This document shows, in pieces, positions 45,929 to 58,289 of a stretch of 64,000 nucleotides of DNA. Each line of letters starts with the position of its first letter. The first letter of the stretch is position 1. The notes under the pieces are model-generated. The model saw only the letters and a list, made by a program, of their open reading frames with translations, made no database searches and was not told the DNA's origin. The stretch spans positions 5,456,001 through 5,520,000 of the forward strand of contig OZ316896.1 in NCBI GenBank assembly GCA_973895155.1. The letters run 5' to 3'. This stretch comes from Marsupella aquatica. Taxonomy: Eukaryota; Marchantiophyta. Both the position numbers and the translations under genes were made by a program.

Positions 45929-48900
45929 TCATATTAGGGGATTGAAAAATTGTTCATTTCTGGCAGTCCACAAAGTCCACAGGGCCTGATAGACCATGAA
46001 GGCCACGATTGTGTGCGTAAAGCTGGGTCCTTTGAAAGAACCAAGCAGTTGCATAATATCCGCAGGAGGCCAAAGAATGATACCCGGAAAAGACTGAGAC
46101 ACCAAACTCCAACATTTACATGCAAATTGACATTTAAAGAAGAGGTGAGGGATAGATTCCAGTTCCGTAGAGCAGATTTGGCACATACCATTGCTCTTCC
46201 CAATTCTAAGAGCCCGTGTGCCTATGAAAAGACCTTGTGCAAGTATCCTCCATACAAAGGTGCGGGATTTCAGAGGTAAATCCAAAGTCCATAGTGACAG
46301 CCATAGGTTATTCCATTCCGGCTCCGTGAGAGCAGTATGCCAGATCCCGTTTAGCCGTCTGTAGTCTGATCCTTTGGGTCTGAGCAACTGGTACATGCGT
46401 GCATTAGGTAGTGTAAAGTGCCTCAGTGCAACGGGTTTGTCCAACCACCGCCATTTCCCTGCAAAAACGTGCCCTGACCGCATTTGATCTGTAAATATAA
46501 TGCAGGTGATTTTGCTTAAAAAGCCCAAGCTCAATTCTTTAGTCCGGTCATCCAAGCCACGCACTCTGGCTAGTTTGCTGGAATAAAAAGCAAAGTTGCT
46601 TGGAGAAGGCGCTTTCAGATCTGCTATGTCCCGGATCCCGATCCTGCCACAAGTCCTGTTGATGGCACAAATTGTGTCTTCCCCAAGATCTTGCAGACCC
46701 TCCATGCATCGGATCACATCCTCCACCCGCCACCGTTTTGCCACTGCAGTGTCCCTAGGAGAAAAAATGAGATGTGTACGTAGCGTCTCCCAGGAGTGCC
46801 AAAGACTTCCAGTGTAGCTCATTCCACTGAAAGCCCGTGGGTAGCAGAGTAAGAGTCGATCTATAAAGGAATAATTGTTCCACCTGATCGTTTTGGCATT
46901 ACGCCATTTAGCCAGACAAAGGTTTGCTGCAAACAACCGGGCCCATTCAGAGGATGGCTGATCTAGAGCCTGGTTAAACCATTGGCAGAGTAAGGCATCG
47001 GAGTGAGCCCTGAAGTCTTTCAGACCTATACCTCCATCAATCTTGGCTCTAGACAGTGTTCTCCAGGCAACAAGGGGCACCTTTCTTCCGCCGTCAGCAT
47101 TGTATCCCCAGAGGAAGTCCCTACAGAGTGCTACTAACTTGGTGACCAAGCTGTTCGAAGAATGCAAAAACATCATGTGGTAAATGAGAATTGCCTGTAA
47201 GACATGTTTGACAAGGATGGTGCATCCAGTGAATGAAAGGAACCTGTTGGCCCAAGTTGAGAGTCAAGAACCAATTTTGTCCAGGCAGAAGGAGTGAAGC
47301 TGTGTTGAATGCAGACCCCATCCCATCGGGGCACCAAGATATCGTTGAATCTCACCCCGCTTGCTGATCTTGCAACCCGTGCTGATGAGCCACTCTGGTA
47401 TGCTCTCCATAGCCAATGGGATAATGGTAGACTTATGGACATTCAGCTTGGCTCCAGAAGCCAGTTCATAACACGCAAGTGCCCCTTTGGCGCCATGAAA
47501 GTTTGTTTCACATGCCGGTATGAACAAGCCCATGTCGTCTGCAAAAAGCCTGTAGCTGATCATGAGAAAATCAGAAATCTTAACCCCCTTAAATCGCCCA
47601 ATCAAGATTTCAGAGTCCAAGTGGTCCATCAATGGCTGGGTCGCTAGAACAAAAAGAAGTGGAGATAAAGGACAGCCTTGACGAACTCCTCTCCGCATCT
47701 GAATGTCCTTGGAGAAGAGGCCGTTAATATGCACTTGAGAGCTGGCACTGCTAATAAGGGAACGGACCAGGCTGATAAAGTGTGAGCCAAGCCCCAGAAG
47801 GTGAAGAGTCTCCCAGATATAAGAATGGGAGACCCGGTCGAAGGCTTTCTCAAAATCCAATTGTAGGAAAAGCGATTCCTGTTTTTGCTTGGATACCCAA
47901 TCCACCATCAGCCATGCTATGGAGATATTTTCTAGTATGTGTCAGCCTGGTATAAATCCCGTTTGCTGCGAACTGATAAGCTTTCGTAGGAGAGGTTTGA
48001 GACGAAGAGCTAAAATCTTTGCAATCAGTTTGTATGCAGTATTGAGCATTGTCAGCGGCCTCCAATCTTTCAATCTGCGCTTATCTGGCTTCTTTGGGAT
48101 GAGCTTTATAATGCCTTCTTTAATGTGCGAGGCCAGCGTTCCTGTCCTCCAGAAGTCCAGAATCATGTGCATCAAATCCTCCTTGATAAAATCCCAGCAT
48201 GAGCAAAAGACCTCCGCCGTCAGTCCATCCGGGCCGGGGGCTTTATCTAAAGGAAGCAACCATAATGTGGCACGGACTTCATCGGTAGTCGGAGGCTTTT
48301 CCAGCCTGTGAATCTCAGCCACTGTCAAAGCCTTGCTAGTATTCTTGAAGAGGACGCGCCTCGCCTCCCTCACCACCGTAGATGCACTGCTAGCCACCTC
48401 ATCACTCGCCTCATAAAGGTCAATGAATTGATGTTCCACCTCTTCAAGGATCCTGTTTTCCTGTGTGATGATTGAGCCATTTTCCAGGAGCAAAGAGGCC
48501 ATATTTTCTCTACTACGTTTGGCTTTGATGCTGGCAAAATAGAACTTAGACGGCTCATCATCTTGTCCAAGCCACCTGAGTCTGGAGAGCCGCCGGCCAT
48601 GCTGTGCCTCTTCATGTTCCGCATATCTCATTTCTTCCTCTGCAGTAGCATAATCTCTGAGGTCCGTGTCTGAGTAGTCACTAATCATAGCTAACTTTAG
48701 TGCCCGAAGTTTTTCTCTTAGGCCCCGGGTTGTAGCTTCTTGCGCTAAAGTAGAACCTTGTAGTTCCAAAAATCTGTTTCGAAGTCGTGTAGTGGCTAGA
48801 TGGAAGCGCAGGTGAGGGTTGTCCTGAATCCTGTTGCTGCTCCCCCATGCTTTCTTAAGTTCCTCAACAAAATTTGCCTCCTTCAAAACACCTGAGTGTG

Positions 48901-49684
48901 CTTTGAAGTAAGTCGCTTTCTTGTTGTTATTGCTGCTACCAGTAGAGGCAAGTCTAAACTGTAGTAGGATCGGATCATGGTCTGATAGCGCAGAGCCCCC
49001 TTCGTGAATCAACTTTTCCACCTCTCCAGCCCACCAGCTGCAGCCACTAAAATAAAATCGATCTAGTCGAGATTGGACCAATTTTCCGTTGATGCTCCTT
49101 CTCCAAGTAAAGCTAGAACCCTGACAAACAGATGCCAAGGAAAATGCATCCTCCAGGTCAAATCGAGTTTTGAAGAATCGCCAATATTCTGCTTCACGTC
49201 CATGTATAAGGGGAGAGGGGCCAGACGAGTCGCACCGGCCCTCCGTCATATTGAAGTCCCCGCAAACTATCCAGTTTTCTTGTGGTAAAGAAGACTTGAG
49301 TTCATGCCAGAGTAGGGCCCGCTCCCTGGGGATGTTAGGCGCGTATATACTCACAATGCCAATGCGGACATCCGGATGTTCCACCCGGGCCCAAACCGCG
49401 TGCCCTTTATCCACACTCCCATGGTCAATCATTTGAAGCGAAGGGTGTAATAGCAAAGCCGAGCCCCCCCTACCCTCGTCAGGAGCCGATGCCAAGTGTG
49501 TATAGGACGGGAGAATTGTTTTTAGAGCCAAATCTAGTCTAAACTTATCAGCCTTGACTTCTTGTAAGCCAAGAGCTACTAAAGGTGTGCGCAGCGATGC
49601 TATCCAGTTCTTGACAACATGCTTTCTATTAGTCTTGCATAGGCCACACACGTTCCATGATGCAATAGTCAGCGGCGAACCCAT
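45929..49684 (-). pseudogene. LINE-B ORF2: endonuclease-reverse transcriptase
   Basis: One frame of about 1,250 codons. N-terminal APE-type endonuclease: TIASWNVCGL, ALGLQEVKAD, VCGDFNMTEG, QSRLDRFYFSG, ALSDHDPILL. RT: WRPLTMLNTAYKLIAKILA, QQTGFIPG, QLDFEKAFDRVSH, RGVRQGCPLSPLL, RLFADDMGLF. A C-terminal zf-RVT-like region follows (LPLKSRTFVWRILAQGLFIG, CQICSTELESIPHLFFKC). TGA at 47,942 replaces an expected Arg after FIPG, and TGA at 47,264 an expected Trp after KIGS. Both are single transitions (CGA to TGA, TGG to TGA). The protein nicks target DNA and reverse-transcribes the RNA there. Confidence 0.92.
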
Positions 49685-49731
49685 CCTGCCCGAGTCTCAA
49701 CTTCCCAATTTGTCAAAAGCTCCTCATTTCC

Positions 49732-51540
49732 TTACTGCAACAAAGGCCCCCGGTTGCCAGGGGAAACCCGAGAGGCTAGACGTTCAGCTGAAAGGGTCTG
49801 TCTTTGGGTCCCATCTCCAACAGCACCACTGGAGTAAGGGACCAAAGCCTTCCTAGAGTAATCATGTGCCAATGCAAGGTCTGTTAAAGGGGAAGCAGCG
49901 GTAGGATCCTCCCCAGGGAATTGAAGTGCCTGGCCTTTTTTGTGCTCTTGTTTCTTTTCCCTCCTTTTCAGATCCGACGGCGGTGTCCTGAGTTCCAATT
50001 TACGAGCTCTTTCCTTCTTAAGTTGACTCTTCGAGATGTATGCTTCGTAGTCAGACATTTCAATGTCTGATCCACCTGGAAAAGAGACAACATCATCTTC
50101 ACCTTCTATGGTGTAAGCCACCTCAGGTTCCTCGTCCGCATAGGTCTCGTTGTATTGGGAATGTCCAGGAGAGAAGCCAGGTGTAATGCTACGAGGAGCA
50201 ATAGAGAGGGGTGCTCGATCAACCGCTACCGCCAGGTTTGAGACAGCCTCCTTCCCCAGAGCCGGCCAACTCTCAGAGGTGAGGTGCGCCAATGGAGTGT
50301 CATTGCCCTCGTGTGGTTCCGGAATCATGGGTAGCCCTGTGTTTGACAATGTTTGCCTTGCAGTGGCGACAATAGAGCGGATGATAGGAAGCGGTCTAGG
50401 GGAGGAGGTCGTTCTGGCCTCCATCTCGGCTTCCATCAAAGCAGCCGCCCTAGGCGACGGTGAGTGCGTTGAATGAGATCTAATATTAGCCCCATGCAAG
50501 TGTTGTTCTACGACTGGTTTGTGTAACGCTGTCAGCGCAGTCATTGCACGTCTGTCAGCTTGTTCCTCCCCCTCATGCAACGGGTACGAAACACGTCCCA
50601 TAGTTGCAGCCTGCGTGGTGAACGTTCCATGCCATGTATTTCCGGGTCCGTGGTCCTCAGGTGCAGCCGCCGCAACGTGAGGGGGGCGGCTAGTGGAGCC
50701 GGAAGCAATGCCAGCACCTCTGGTGTCCAATCCATGGTTATCCGCTGCAGTCGATGTCTTGTGCTCGGCATCCTTCTTGCTCGGCTCCTCACCAGCCTTG
50801 CAATCACGTGCGAGATGGCCTTTCAGATTGCATCGGAAACAATGATAGGGGATGTTTTTGAAGATCACCGGTTGCCATATTGTGATTCCTTCCTTGATGT
50901 CGATTGCAGCACATCGTGGCACTTCCCTGCTCGTGTCCCAGAGAATGCAAGCACGATCATGCGGATACAAGCTCCTCTCATCCCCTTGAATGTAGTAGAG
51001 TACTCTGCCAAATGATTCCGCTATCTTTTTCCTGCATCCTTCAAATACTAACGTTCTGAAGGGGATCTCAATCCAGACCGGAAGTTTTGTATAAGACTCA
51101 CTTCTGACGTCAAAAGAAGGGTCCCACGGGAAAGTAAAAACAAACTTTCGATCCATGAAGAATGGTGCCAGTTGAAGTGCCACTTCTCGATGTTCCGGGT
51201 GTGCAAAGGTGATCATGTAGAAGTTTTTCCCAACAAACTTGATCTGTTCTACTGGCCATCCCATATCTCTAATGAAGATCCCCTCAACCCATTCCCTGAA
51301 TACCGACAAGAGTGGCATGCGATCAATGAAATTGCACATCATAGTGCAGTCGTAAAATTGTTGCACAGGCACAACAGCCTCTTCCACAGACCAATTTATT
51401 TGAGTGTGCAGTGTGTTCGGCCAATCTTCAGTAGAATTAAGTGCAATAGTCCTCAAAATCTCCAAGCAGGTGTTGGAAACATCATCCTGCAGCTCCTCCT
51501 GTACTGATGAGCGCTCACGTTCAGAAAAATGTTCACTACC
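49732..51540 (-). CDS. LINE-B ORF1: DUF4283-like, zinc-knuckle protein
   Basis: An open frame whose first half is DUF4283-like (CMMCNFIDRMPL, FVGKNFYMITFAHPEHREV, FVFTFPWDPSFDVRS). It is followed by ITIWQPVIFKNIPYHCFRCN and a CCHC knuckle ending GHLARDC, then a long low-complexity tail. The frame is open upstream of 51,465 (SNTCLEILRTIA aligns with LINE-A) to a TAA near 51,555. ORF1 binds LINE RNA. Confidence 0.85.
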   Translation of the reverse strand, partial: GSEHFSERERSSVQEELQDDVSNTCLEILRTIALNSTEDWPNTLHTQINWSVEEAVVPVQQFYDCTMMCNFIDRMPLLSVFREWVEGIFIRDMGWPVEQIKFVGKNFYMITFAHPEHREVALQLAPFFMDRKFVFTFPWDPSFDVRSESYTKLPVWIEIPFRTLVFEGCRKKIAESFGRVLYYIQGDERSLYPHDRACILWDTSREVPRCAAIDIKEGITIWQPVIFKNIPYHCFRCNLKGHLARDCKAGEEPSKKDAEHKTSTAADNHGLDTRGAGIASGSTSRPPHVAAAAPEDHGPGNTWHGTFTTQAATMGRVSYPLHEGEEQADRRAMTALTALHKPVVEQHLHGANIRSHSTHSPSPRAAALMEAEMEARTTSSPRPLPIIRSIVATARQTLSNTGLPMIPEPHEGNDTPLAHLTSESWPALGKEAVSNLAVAVDRAPLSIAPRSITPGFSPGHSQYNETYADEEPEVAYTIEGEDDVVSFPGGSDIEMSDYEAYISKSQLKKERARKLELRTPPSDLKRREKKQEHKKGQALQFPGEDPTAASPLTDLALAHDYSRKALVPYSSGAVGDGTQRQTLSAERLASRVSPGNRGPLLQ

Positions 51541-52458
51541 CCCGACTGCTGGTTACCTTGATGTGTTTCCTCTAGCTCTTGATAATCCATTTCATCATGG
51601 TGGGAGCGGTGAGAAGTGCTTATGTTCTCGTTCCTAAAGCCGGGGAGACCATTGTGGCGATTCCCCTCCTCAAGGCCCATGTTATTGCGATGTCTGTGAT
51701 ATGAGCCCGATTGAGACGCAGGCCTTCTGGGCAAAGATTGGTCAATCACAGCCTCCCTATCCATCCGCACTTCTCCGGGGTTTCTGTCTAATTGCTCCAT
51801 TTCCATCTGATCAGCCCATGACTGTCTATTCCGGGGGATAACAGTAGATACACCCCGACGGGGCTCCTCAGAAGAATTCCCTCTGCGTGCGTTTGTGTCA
51901 AAAAGGTCAAAGGGTCCGGGGTAGGCCCCCGTCTAGCATCCTACATAGAGAACCGGCTTTGCTCTGGTTCAGACCGTTGTTGCCAACTAAATTCCCCTTG
52001 AATGCCATAGTCCTCTACGTTGTGCAGACCATCTCCATAGCTGCGCCCCCAGCTTTTGCCTCTCGCCAAACCAGAAAGGCGACCAGGGCCCCTACCTGCG
52101 CCCGCAGCAAAATAACGACCACCTTGATGTGCATAACTCATCTTGTTGGTACTTGATATCTCTTCAACCCGACACGGAGCAAACAGAAATCCCACCAGTT
52201 TCAGAAGAAGAAATTGGACCTGTCACAAGGTGTTGCAAGTGTTTCTACGACCAGCACTTTGATCCCCGGTTCGTAGTCGTGTCAAGGTCAAACCCGTCCA
52301 GAAGAGGTGCGTGAGACGCCAACAATGTTGCACTTCCCGGTGTATTCCTTAGAGATTCTAAGCCGTCCTTGAATCTGATTCTGCCATAGATTGTGACACC
52401 CAAACCTCAAGCTCACTCCGCTCTGACAGCTCTCAAAGCTCTCTTAGTTCCTCGTCTT
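51541..52458 (-). pseudogene. LINE-B ORF1 N-terminus and 5' UTR
   Basis: A Gly/Arg-rich start (MSYAHQGGRYFAAGAGRG) at about 52,141 and a Gln/Asn/His-rich stretch (51,806-51,540) are in other frames from the main ORF1, so one or two frameshifts are needed to join them. LINE-A has a comparable Gly/Arg-rich N-terminus. Confidence 0.55.
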
Positions 52459-52477
52459 CATGTCTTGTTTGTTATTA

Positions 52478-52560
52478 CATCCATACTTGGGTACTAACTT
52501 GATTGTTGGCCTTAGAACTATTTTATGTTTTATGTTTATTAGTCTTGAGATCAATTTAGT
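52478..52560 (+). repeat. Gypsy-C 3' LTR, second part
   Basis: The LTR resumes after LINE-B. Its 3' end is not certain, because no second LTR is available for comparison. Confidence 0.45.
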
Positions 52561-53049
52561 ATGCTTGTAATGAATAATATGATAAATGGAGTACCTAGAG
52601 TTTATCCCCCACCTGTTGTGCCATTTGTCAATCCTTTCTTAATTAGAATTCATTGTCTTAGCAAGCATACCATGAGAATGCATCTTCTTTATCATTTTAG
52701 GTTTGAGTTAATGGAAACAGTTATGAATAGCAATGCACCATTTGTATACCCGATTATTGTTTATGGAAATGAATGGAATGTAACTATTTTTATTTTATAT
52801 TAGATGGATTTTAATAGACAACCCGTAAATATACCGGAGTTAGATTTGAATAGGCTTCCTAATAATGTATCTGATTTTCCTTCATCTATTGACATTAGAA
52901 TGGTATGTCATAGGAAGGTTGACTGGAGAGATGTTTTAGTTAGAAAGTATGAAGATGAAAGATACAATGCTATGCTTAGGATGCCAGAGCCTGTGATTAT
53001 ATCATCTATGGTAAATCTTAAGATCATAATCTTTGTTTTCTATAATTGA
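52561..53049 (+). CDS. Two adjacent AT-rich ORFs, unknown
   Basis: ORFs of 80 and 81 codons in the same frame, separated only by TAG at 52,801. The second holds VPELDLN-like IPELDLNRLPNNVSDFPSS and VDWRDVLVRKYEDERYNAML and may end at a GT donor (ATG|GTAAATC near 53,010). It reads like real protein, but I do not recognise a family. Possibly one broken exon of a host or element gene. Confidence 0.35.
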
Positions 53050-53059
53050 CTTATCTAAT

Positions 53060-53850
53060 TGTATGATTATTGGAAATTACAATCCATGACTTGACTTAGG
53101 AAGTAAGTTATGTGGAAAGAAGATAGGCCAATTTGAGGCTTAGTGTGAGGAAGCCGCTCATCGTAGAGTGGGACAAAGGCTGTGAGAGATATTTTAGAGG
53201 ATAATGGTGAGGGAAATTGATCGACAAAGGGGATCGCAAGGGTAATGTGAGGTGAGAAAAGACGTACTTTGGAAAGGTTTCTTCCAAGATAGGAAAAAAA
53301 AGAGCTCGGTGCTTCCCAAGAACTAAAGATTCCCCCAACACCGCCGCCTCTAATGCCCGGAAAAAGTGAGTCACCAAGCTCCCATAATCAACCATGAGAG
53401 AGCTTCAAAAATAATTGCAAGAGCTGGAGAGAGCTTTCGGAAATGAGAGCAAAGTGCTTTCGGCAAAGAGAGGAGTCGCGCGTTGTGATGCCTAGCCAGG
53501 AATCACTAGGCCGGTTTACATGGTAAAAGCAGGAGTGTACCTTGGAAACACCTTAGTATAGTAACAAGATAAGGAAAATATAAACAATTAAGGGTGACTA
53601 TGGAACCCGGGCCGAGGCCAGAAGTAAGGACGCCGGGGGAGAGAACACGATTAGGGTTAGGGCGCGCTAAGCGTCGGCGGCTAGGGGTGACCAACGGGAG
53701 GGAAGACCAGAGGAGGAGAGGGGTAAGGACCGCTCGCAAGGAATAGTGGCTCATTTGCAAGCACGAACTGGGCAGACGACTACGGGAGGCCAAATACTGT
53801 TAGTTGCTTAGGCAAGCACTTTGGGTGGGAACAGATACCAACGATTGAGT
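53060..53850. other. No gene seen
   Basis: Leader sequence before the ORF at 53,861. The composition shifts from AT-rich to mixed. Minus-strand ORFs here have no features. It may include an LTR or leader of the following element; none could be proved. Confidence 0.4.
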
Positions 53851-53860
53851 CAAGGAGGGT

Positions 53861-56800
53861 ATGAGCAACGTCAATCAAGCGGCATATTTTTGGGGATGCC
53901 TGTTCGAATGGGTAACTGAGTACATTGGGACTTACGAGGACAAGGAATCGGAGAGAGCAGCTCGAGAACGGCAGGAGCTCGCTCGACTGTGGGAGCTACA
54001 GAAGTCTGCCTTCTTAGGAGGAGAACTCATCAAGGCCGAGTTCTTGTGGACTCCTACTGCCAATCAGCTCGATGACCTTCTGTTTTGCGAAGACAGAATC
54101 GTCGGCATTCGGGAAGCCATCAACCGCTGCAACGACGCGCACTGGGAGTTGAAGGATAGCACGGAAGGGTGGACAAAGGCAACTGTGCTAGGAGAAACAT
54201 CCACGGCAGCCGAGATGAAGAGGAAAGGAAACAACAACAAAGAGGCCACCCCGGCAAAAAGAACGAGGTCGGCGGCACCAAGGAAACCAGCAGAGCAGCA
54301 GAACAGGAGGCAGGGAGAAGCCAAAGAGGAGGAGGTCGATCGGACCATCAATGCCATTCCAACAAATGATGACACCTGGAAAGGCTGGGCGACGACCCTA
54401 CCAGAGGAAGTGCAATTACATTTTGCACGGGAGGAGGATGCATGCTTTACGGCCATGCAGACCAAGAAGTACCAGGGCTTCATGGCCGGATCCGGCTTGG
54501 AAGCCTTTGTAAGATTACCATGGCTGAAGCCGGTGGTGCCGGACTCAAACTTATTAGAATTTGTGGGATCATGGGAACCCGAGACCAATTCCACGAGGGT
54601 GTATGGGACGGATTTCTATCTCACTCCTTGGGTGATTGCCGAGGTGTTTGGCTTGCCGATGGGTAATAAGACCAAGGTTGATACCAAGAAGACCTTACAT
54701 GACAAGGAGTTCCGGTCGTTTCCAAGACCATCAACAAAGAATGGCTTCTTCCGGAACACCTGCACCAACCCGCACATCGGAGAGATGATCAATTTCTTGC
54801 GGGTGACCATGCATTGTAACTTGCCGAGGGCAGAGATCGGCAAGGCTCAAGTCTACCTGGCAGAAAGGCCAGACCCAAGCCGGGATTACAACGGGTACCT
54901 CCTCAACCAATTGAAGGAGATCTTGAAGGAGGAACAACAGGTGATCGGCGTGGGAAGCGTGTCCCGGCTTGGCTATCACATGCCGCTGTTGTGCCGGTAT
55001 GCCAGAAGTCAAATCTTTGCCCCAGTACTTCCCCTATCGGCAAGGGCACCGGAGGAGGTTCCGGAGCAGAGGCCAGCAACAGAAGAGCCCAAACAGCCTC
55101 CCAGTCCTACGATCGAGCAGGTGTTTCGGCCAAGGAAAGAAGACTTGCCGATGCAGCAATCAGGCATGTAGAATCTGCTGAAAATGCTGGAGAAGGAGAG
55201 AACGGCACCAGCAACGGCAACGGCACCGGTACAAGACACTGCCCCAGAGGCCAGCCTAAGCTGACTCAGGAGGGAAAACCCTTTTACCGGAGCCAAGGAG
55301 AGAAGGAGGCCGAAACACAAGCCGGGAGTGCGAATGTATGTGGGAGCCTCAAGCCCCGAATCGGAGGCAGAGCAGCCTAAGGCTCCTTCCCGCGGAGAGC
55401 AAGGGAGAGGACAGCCTGGAACCCAGGGGAGGAACAAGAGCCCGTGATCTGTGAGGCCGTTTTCACGGCAGGACCAGGGGAACAGAGGGGGAAGTCGGGA
55501 GTCCAAGCATTGGAGGAGGCGGTGGAGGACTACAGCAATGATAACTCCGGCTAAGGGTCGGATCATCATGTTCCAGGAGTAAGGACCTGTGGCCAATTTA
55601 TCCCCACGCTTCCAAGAGTAGTTCGAGGGGACCCCACCCAGCATAGTAGCCCCGAGTCTCCCCCACCAGAGGTTGCTCCCCCGAGATTTGACGGCATAAA
55701 GCAGACGGCACAAGAATTTCAGGAGCGACTTAGGGAGGAAGAGAAAGTAGCCCTGGCTAGGGAGAAAGATTTACCAGGAGGAGATTGGCCGGAGGACATC
55801 AGGTGGCTTGCCAAAAAACGAAGCAACCCTCTTGCCATCGTAGAAGAAATCCGCAAGGCGGCTTGGGAGCAGAGGCCGAGGTGGTTGATGCCGATGACTT
55901 CTACTTACTCCACCTATGCTAAAGATAGAGCCATGGAGTACGGGGAGATGTGTGGGGACCTGGCGCTCAATATCTTTGGGGAGGAGTTGGAGCAGGGACC
56001 TTTCTTCCAAAGGGAGAGGTTGGAGAAGCACCAATTAGAAGAAGCGGTGGCTTTGGAGAGAAGCAAGAAGGACGAGGTCATCCGACGGCTTAGGGAGAAG
56101 GAAGCCGAGGTGGAAGTCCTGCAGGCGGCCAAGAAAGCCCATGATGAGCTGCGGATTAAGCGGCATGAGCTAAACATCATGCAAGGACAATTGGATGCCG
56201 CTCAGTCTGGCAATCAGATTATCAAGGATAAACTGGCTCAGACCCAAGGGGAGTTGGCCAGCGCGGTCAAGGATAGGGAAAAGTGGAAGCAGGAGCTGAG
56301 GGACGCAGAGGAGGCCCACTTAACCGCCAACAACCGGGCCATGGCAGAGACTCAGAGAAGGGAGAGGGCGTTGAAAGGAGAGCTCAAAGATATCCGCGGA
56401 GCCCTTGAGCAGAAGGAAGCCGAGTTAGGGAAATTCTATCAAGGGATTATTGCGAGCTGCAGCAGGAGCTTGCGTCCCTGACGGCCAGCTTCAAGGCCGA
56501 CCTGCATGAAAAGGATGACCAGCTCAACCAGACTTATGCCAAGATGAATAAGATGGAGTCTGTGGTCGTAGCAAAACTCGACAAGGAGCTAAAAGCAACC
56601 CAGGAGGAGAGGGCTACCTTATAGAAAGAATTGGAGGAAGCCAAAAAGGATCTGGAGGAGGCGCGCAAGGACCTGGATGAGACCCAGGAGGAGTTGGAGG
56701 AAATCACGAGGAAGATGGAGAACCTATAGCGGCGGGCCGACAACCAAACAAAGCGGCTAAAGAAACAAGCCATAATATTTAAATGCTTGGCTTCATCAGG

Positions 56801-57292
56801 TCCAACTCCAATTGGGGCAACCCAGTTACCAGGGGTAGTATTGGCCGACGGACAAGCCGAGACACACGCCCCGGTGCCGGAGGTAGGTAGCAAGGGGAAG
56901 GGACCAGCTGTCGAAATAGGGAAGAAGAAGAAGAAGCGGAAACCTTCTGGGTCTGGGAGTTATACGGCTTCTCAAGCCGTTGTGACCGAGAAGATAAACC
57001 CGGCACCAACCTCCGGCATTGACACGGCGATGGATCCACCAGTCCTAGGAAGTGGGGATGGCAAAGCCGAGGCTGGGACAACCAGTAATGAAGCCAAGGT
57101 ACCAGATCCTCCACTAGAACATGACGGGGAGGCTGTGGTCAATGCTGAGGCCGAAGCCGAGGGTGGACCCAGTCAGGCCGATGAAGAGTTGACTCGGTCC
57201 GGGGTAGGTAATCTGTCAAAGGACGGACCAACAGCAGTGGCTACGGAGGAAGCGTTGGGGGCGTCCATTGAGGACCAGCCACCGGTGTCGTG
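53861..57292 (+). pseudogene. Plant-mobile-domain-like / coiled-coil protein gene
   Basis: 53,861-55,171 is an intact ORF. A Lys/Ala-rich linker (PAKRTRSAAPRKPAEQQ) lies near residue 150. Residues about 215-390 (GTDFYLTPWVIAEVFGLPMG, TMHCNLPRAEIGKAQVYL) resemble the plant mobile domain / putative plant transposon protein family. After a Pro-rich, frame-disrupted stretch, 55,555-56,478 and 56,454-57,292 encode a long heptad-rich coiled coil (KKDEVIRRLREKEAEVEVLQ) and a basic tail (GKKKKKRKPSG). There is a 1-nt shift near 56,460, and TAG at 56,622 and 56,727, both CAG-to-TAG type. Probably element-encoded; function unknown. Confidence 0.5.
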
Positions 57293-58280
57293 ACGGTGTA
57301 AGGGAGCCATCCCTTTTAGGGAGGGCGGACGTGGAGGTAGGAGGCGTGAGTGGGCAGGGCGGGCGCTGATCTCCAAGTTTAGACTAAGGATCAGGACCAG
57401 GAGACGGCCCTGACACTTACATTAGTGGGATTGCGGATCCACGAGTAAGGGCGACACTTGTGCTCCTGCCTCGCTGTACATAGGTAGATTACAGTTAAGT
57501 AGATTAGGCTTACGCTGCAAGGAATCAGGCGGATCCACAACCAGGATAAGTACCTGGGCTGCAGGGAGTTGAGGGCCTCTTCTTTAACAAGTTTTTAGTT
57601 GCACCAGCAGGGCTGGGATCAAGTAGTAAGAGAAGCTCTCGATTAGTTATACATGTTTCCTCATGCCTAAGAACTGAATAGAGTTGGCCTCACGGCTTAG
57701 TTCGCAGAGCTTGTGTATGAGATGTATTGTTTGTATGACAAGTGCATGGTATAACTCAGTCAGAAGCAGTCATTTTGCTATTTGTGTGTCGCATTAACTT
57801 GTGTGAAGAGTGCCCACATCATGAAGGGAAGTAGCAAGGGAGTGAGAGTTGGATGTGTCGAGCTGAGAGAGGTCTTAGCGGCTTAACCAAGCCAATTGGG
57901 GATCATTTCGGCGGTGGAATCCAAACATACCTAATGGAAGACAAGGAGAGGAATATAAGGGAGGGCCTAGAATAGGCCGGCTAAGTATCTCATGACCCGA
58001 TGAAGGATCTGTCCAATATATGTGTGTAAAATGTTAATAGTAGTTGAAGGAGGGTTAGCAGCGTCCCATGCCGCTAAGCCGCGGAAACAGCCTCGCCGAG
58101 GACGAAACCTGCGGGAATCGGCTTGGGCAAGGGGGTTTCTTGGGTTTGGGGAGCCATGGGACGCACCACACACGTGGAGAAAGTAGAGAAGGAAAAAAAT
58201 GACTAATACAAGGGAAAGGGAAGGAAACCCCTTCCTTCTCCCTTCTCGTCTATTTTTCTTCCCGGCTCCCATTTTGCCTT
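57293..58280. other. No gene seen
   Basis: Follows the coiled-coil gene. No ORF with recognisable features. Could be 3' non-coding or LTR sequence. Confidence 0.4.
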
Positions 58281-58289
58281 GCGCCCTGG

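Larger units (their letters stand above)
45360..52458 (-). mobile_element. LINE-B, full-length 7.1-kb LINE
   Basis: CATGTCTTGTTTGTTATTA, a 19-bp target duplication, is found at 45,341-45,359 and 52,459-52,477. Next to the left copy is T8, the complement of the poly(A) tail, so the 3' end lies left and the element is on the minus strand. It carries ORF1 then ORF2, 47 bp apart. It sits in the gypsy-C LTR. ORF2 has only two nonsense codons, which suggests a fairly young copy. Confidence 0.93.
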
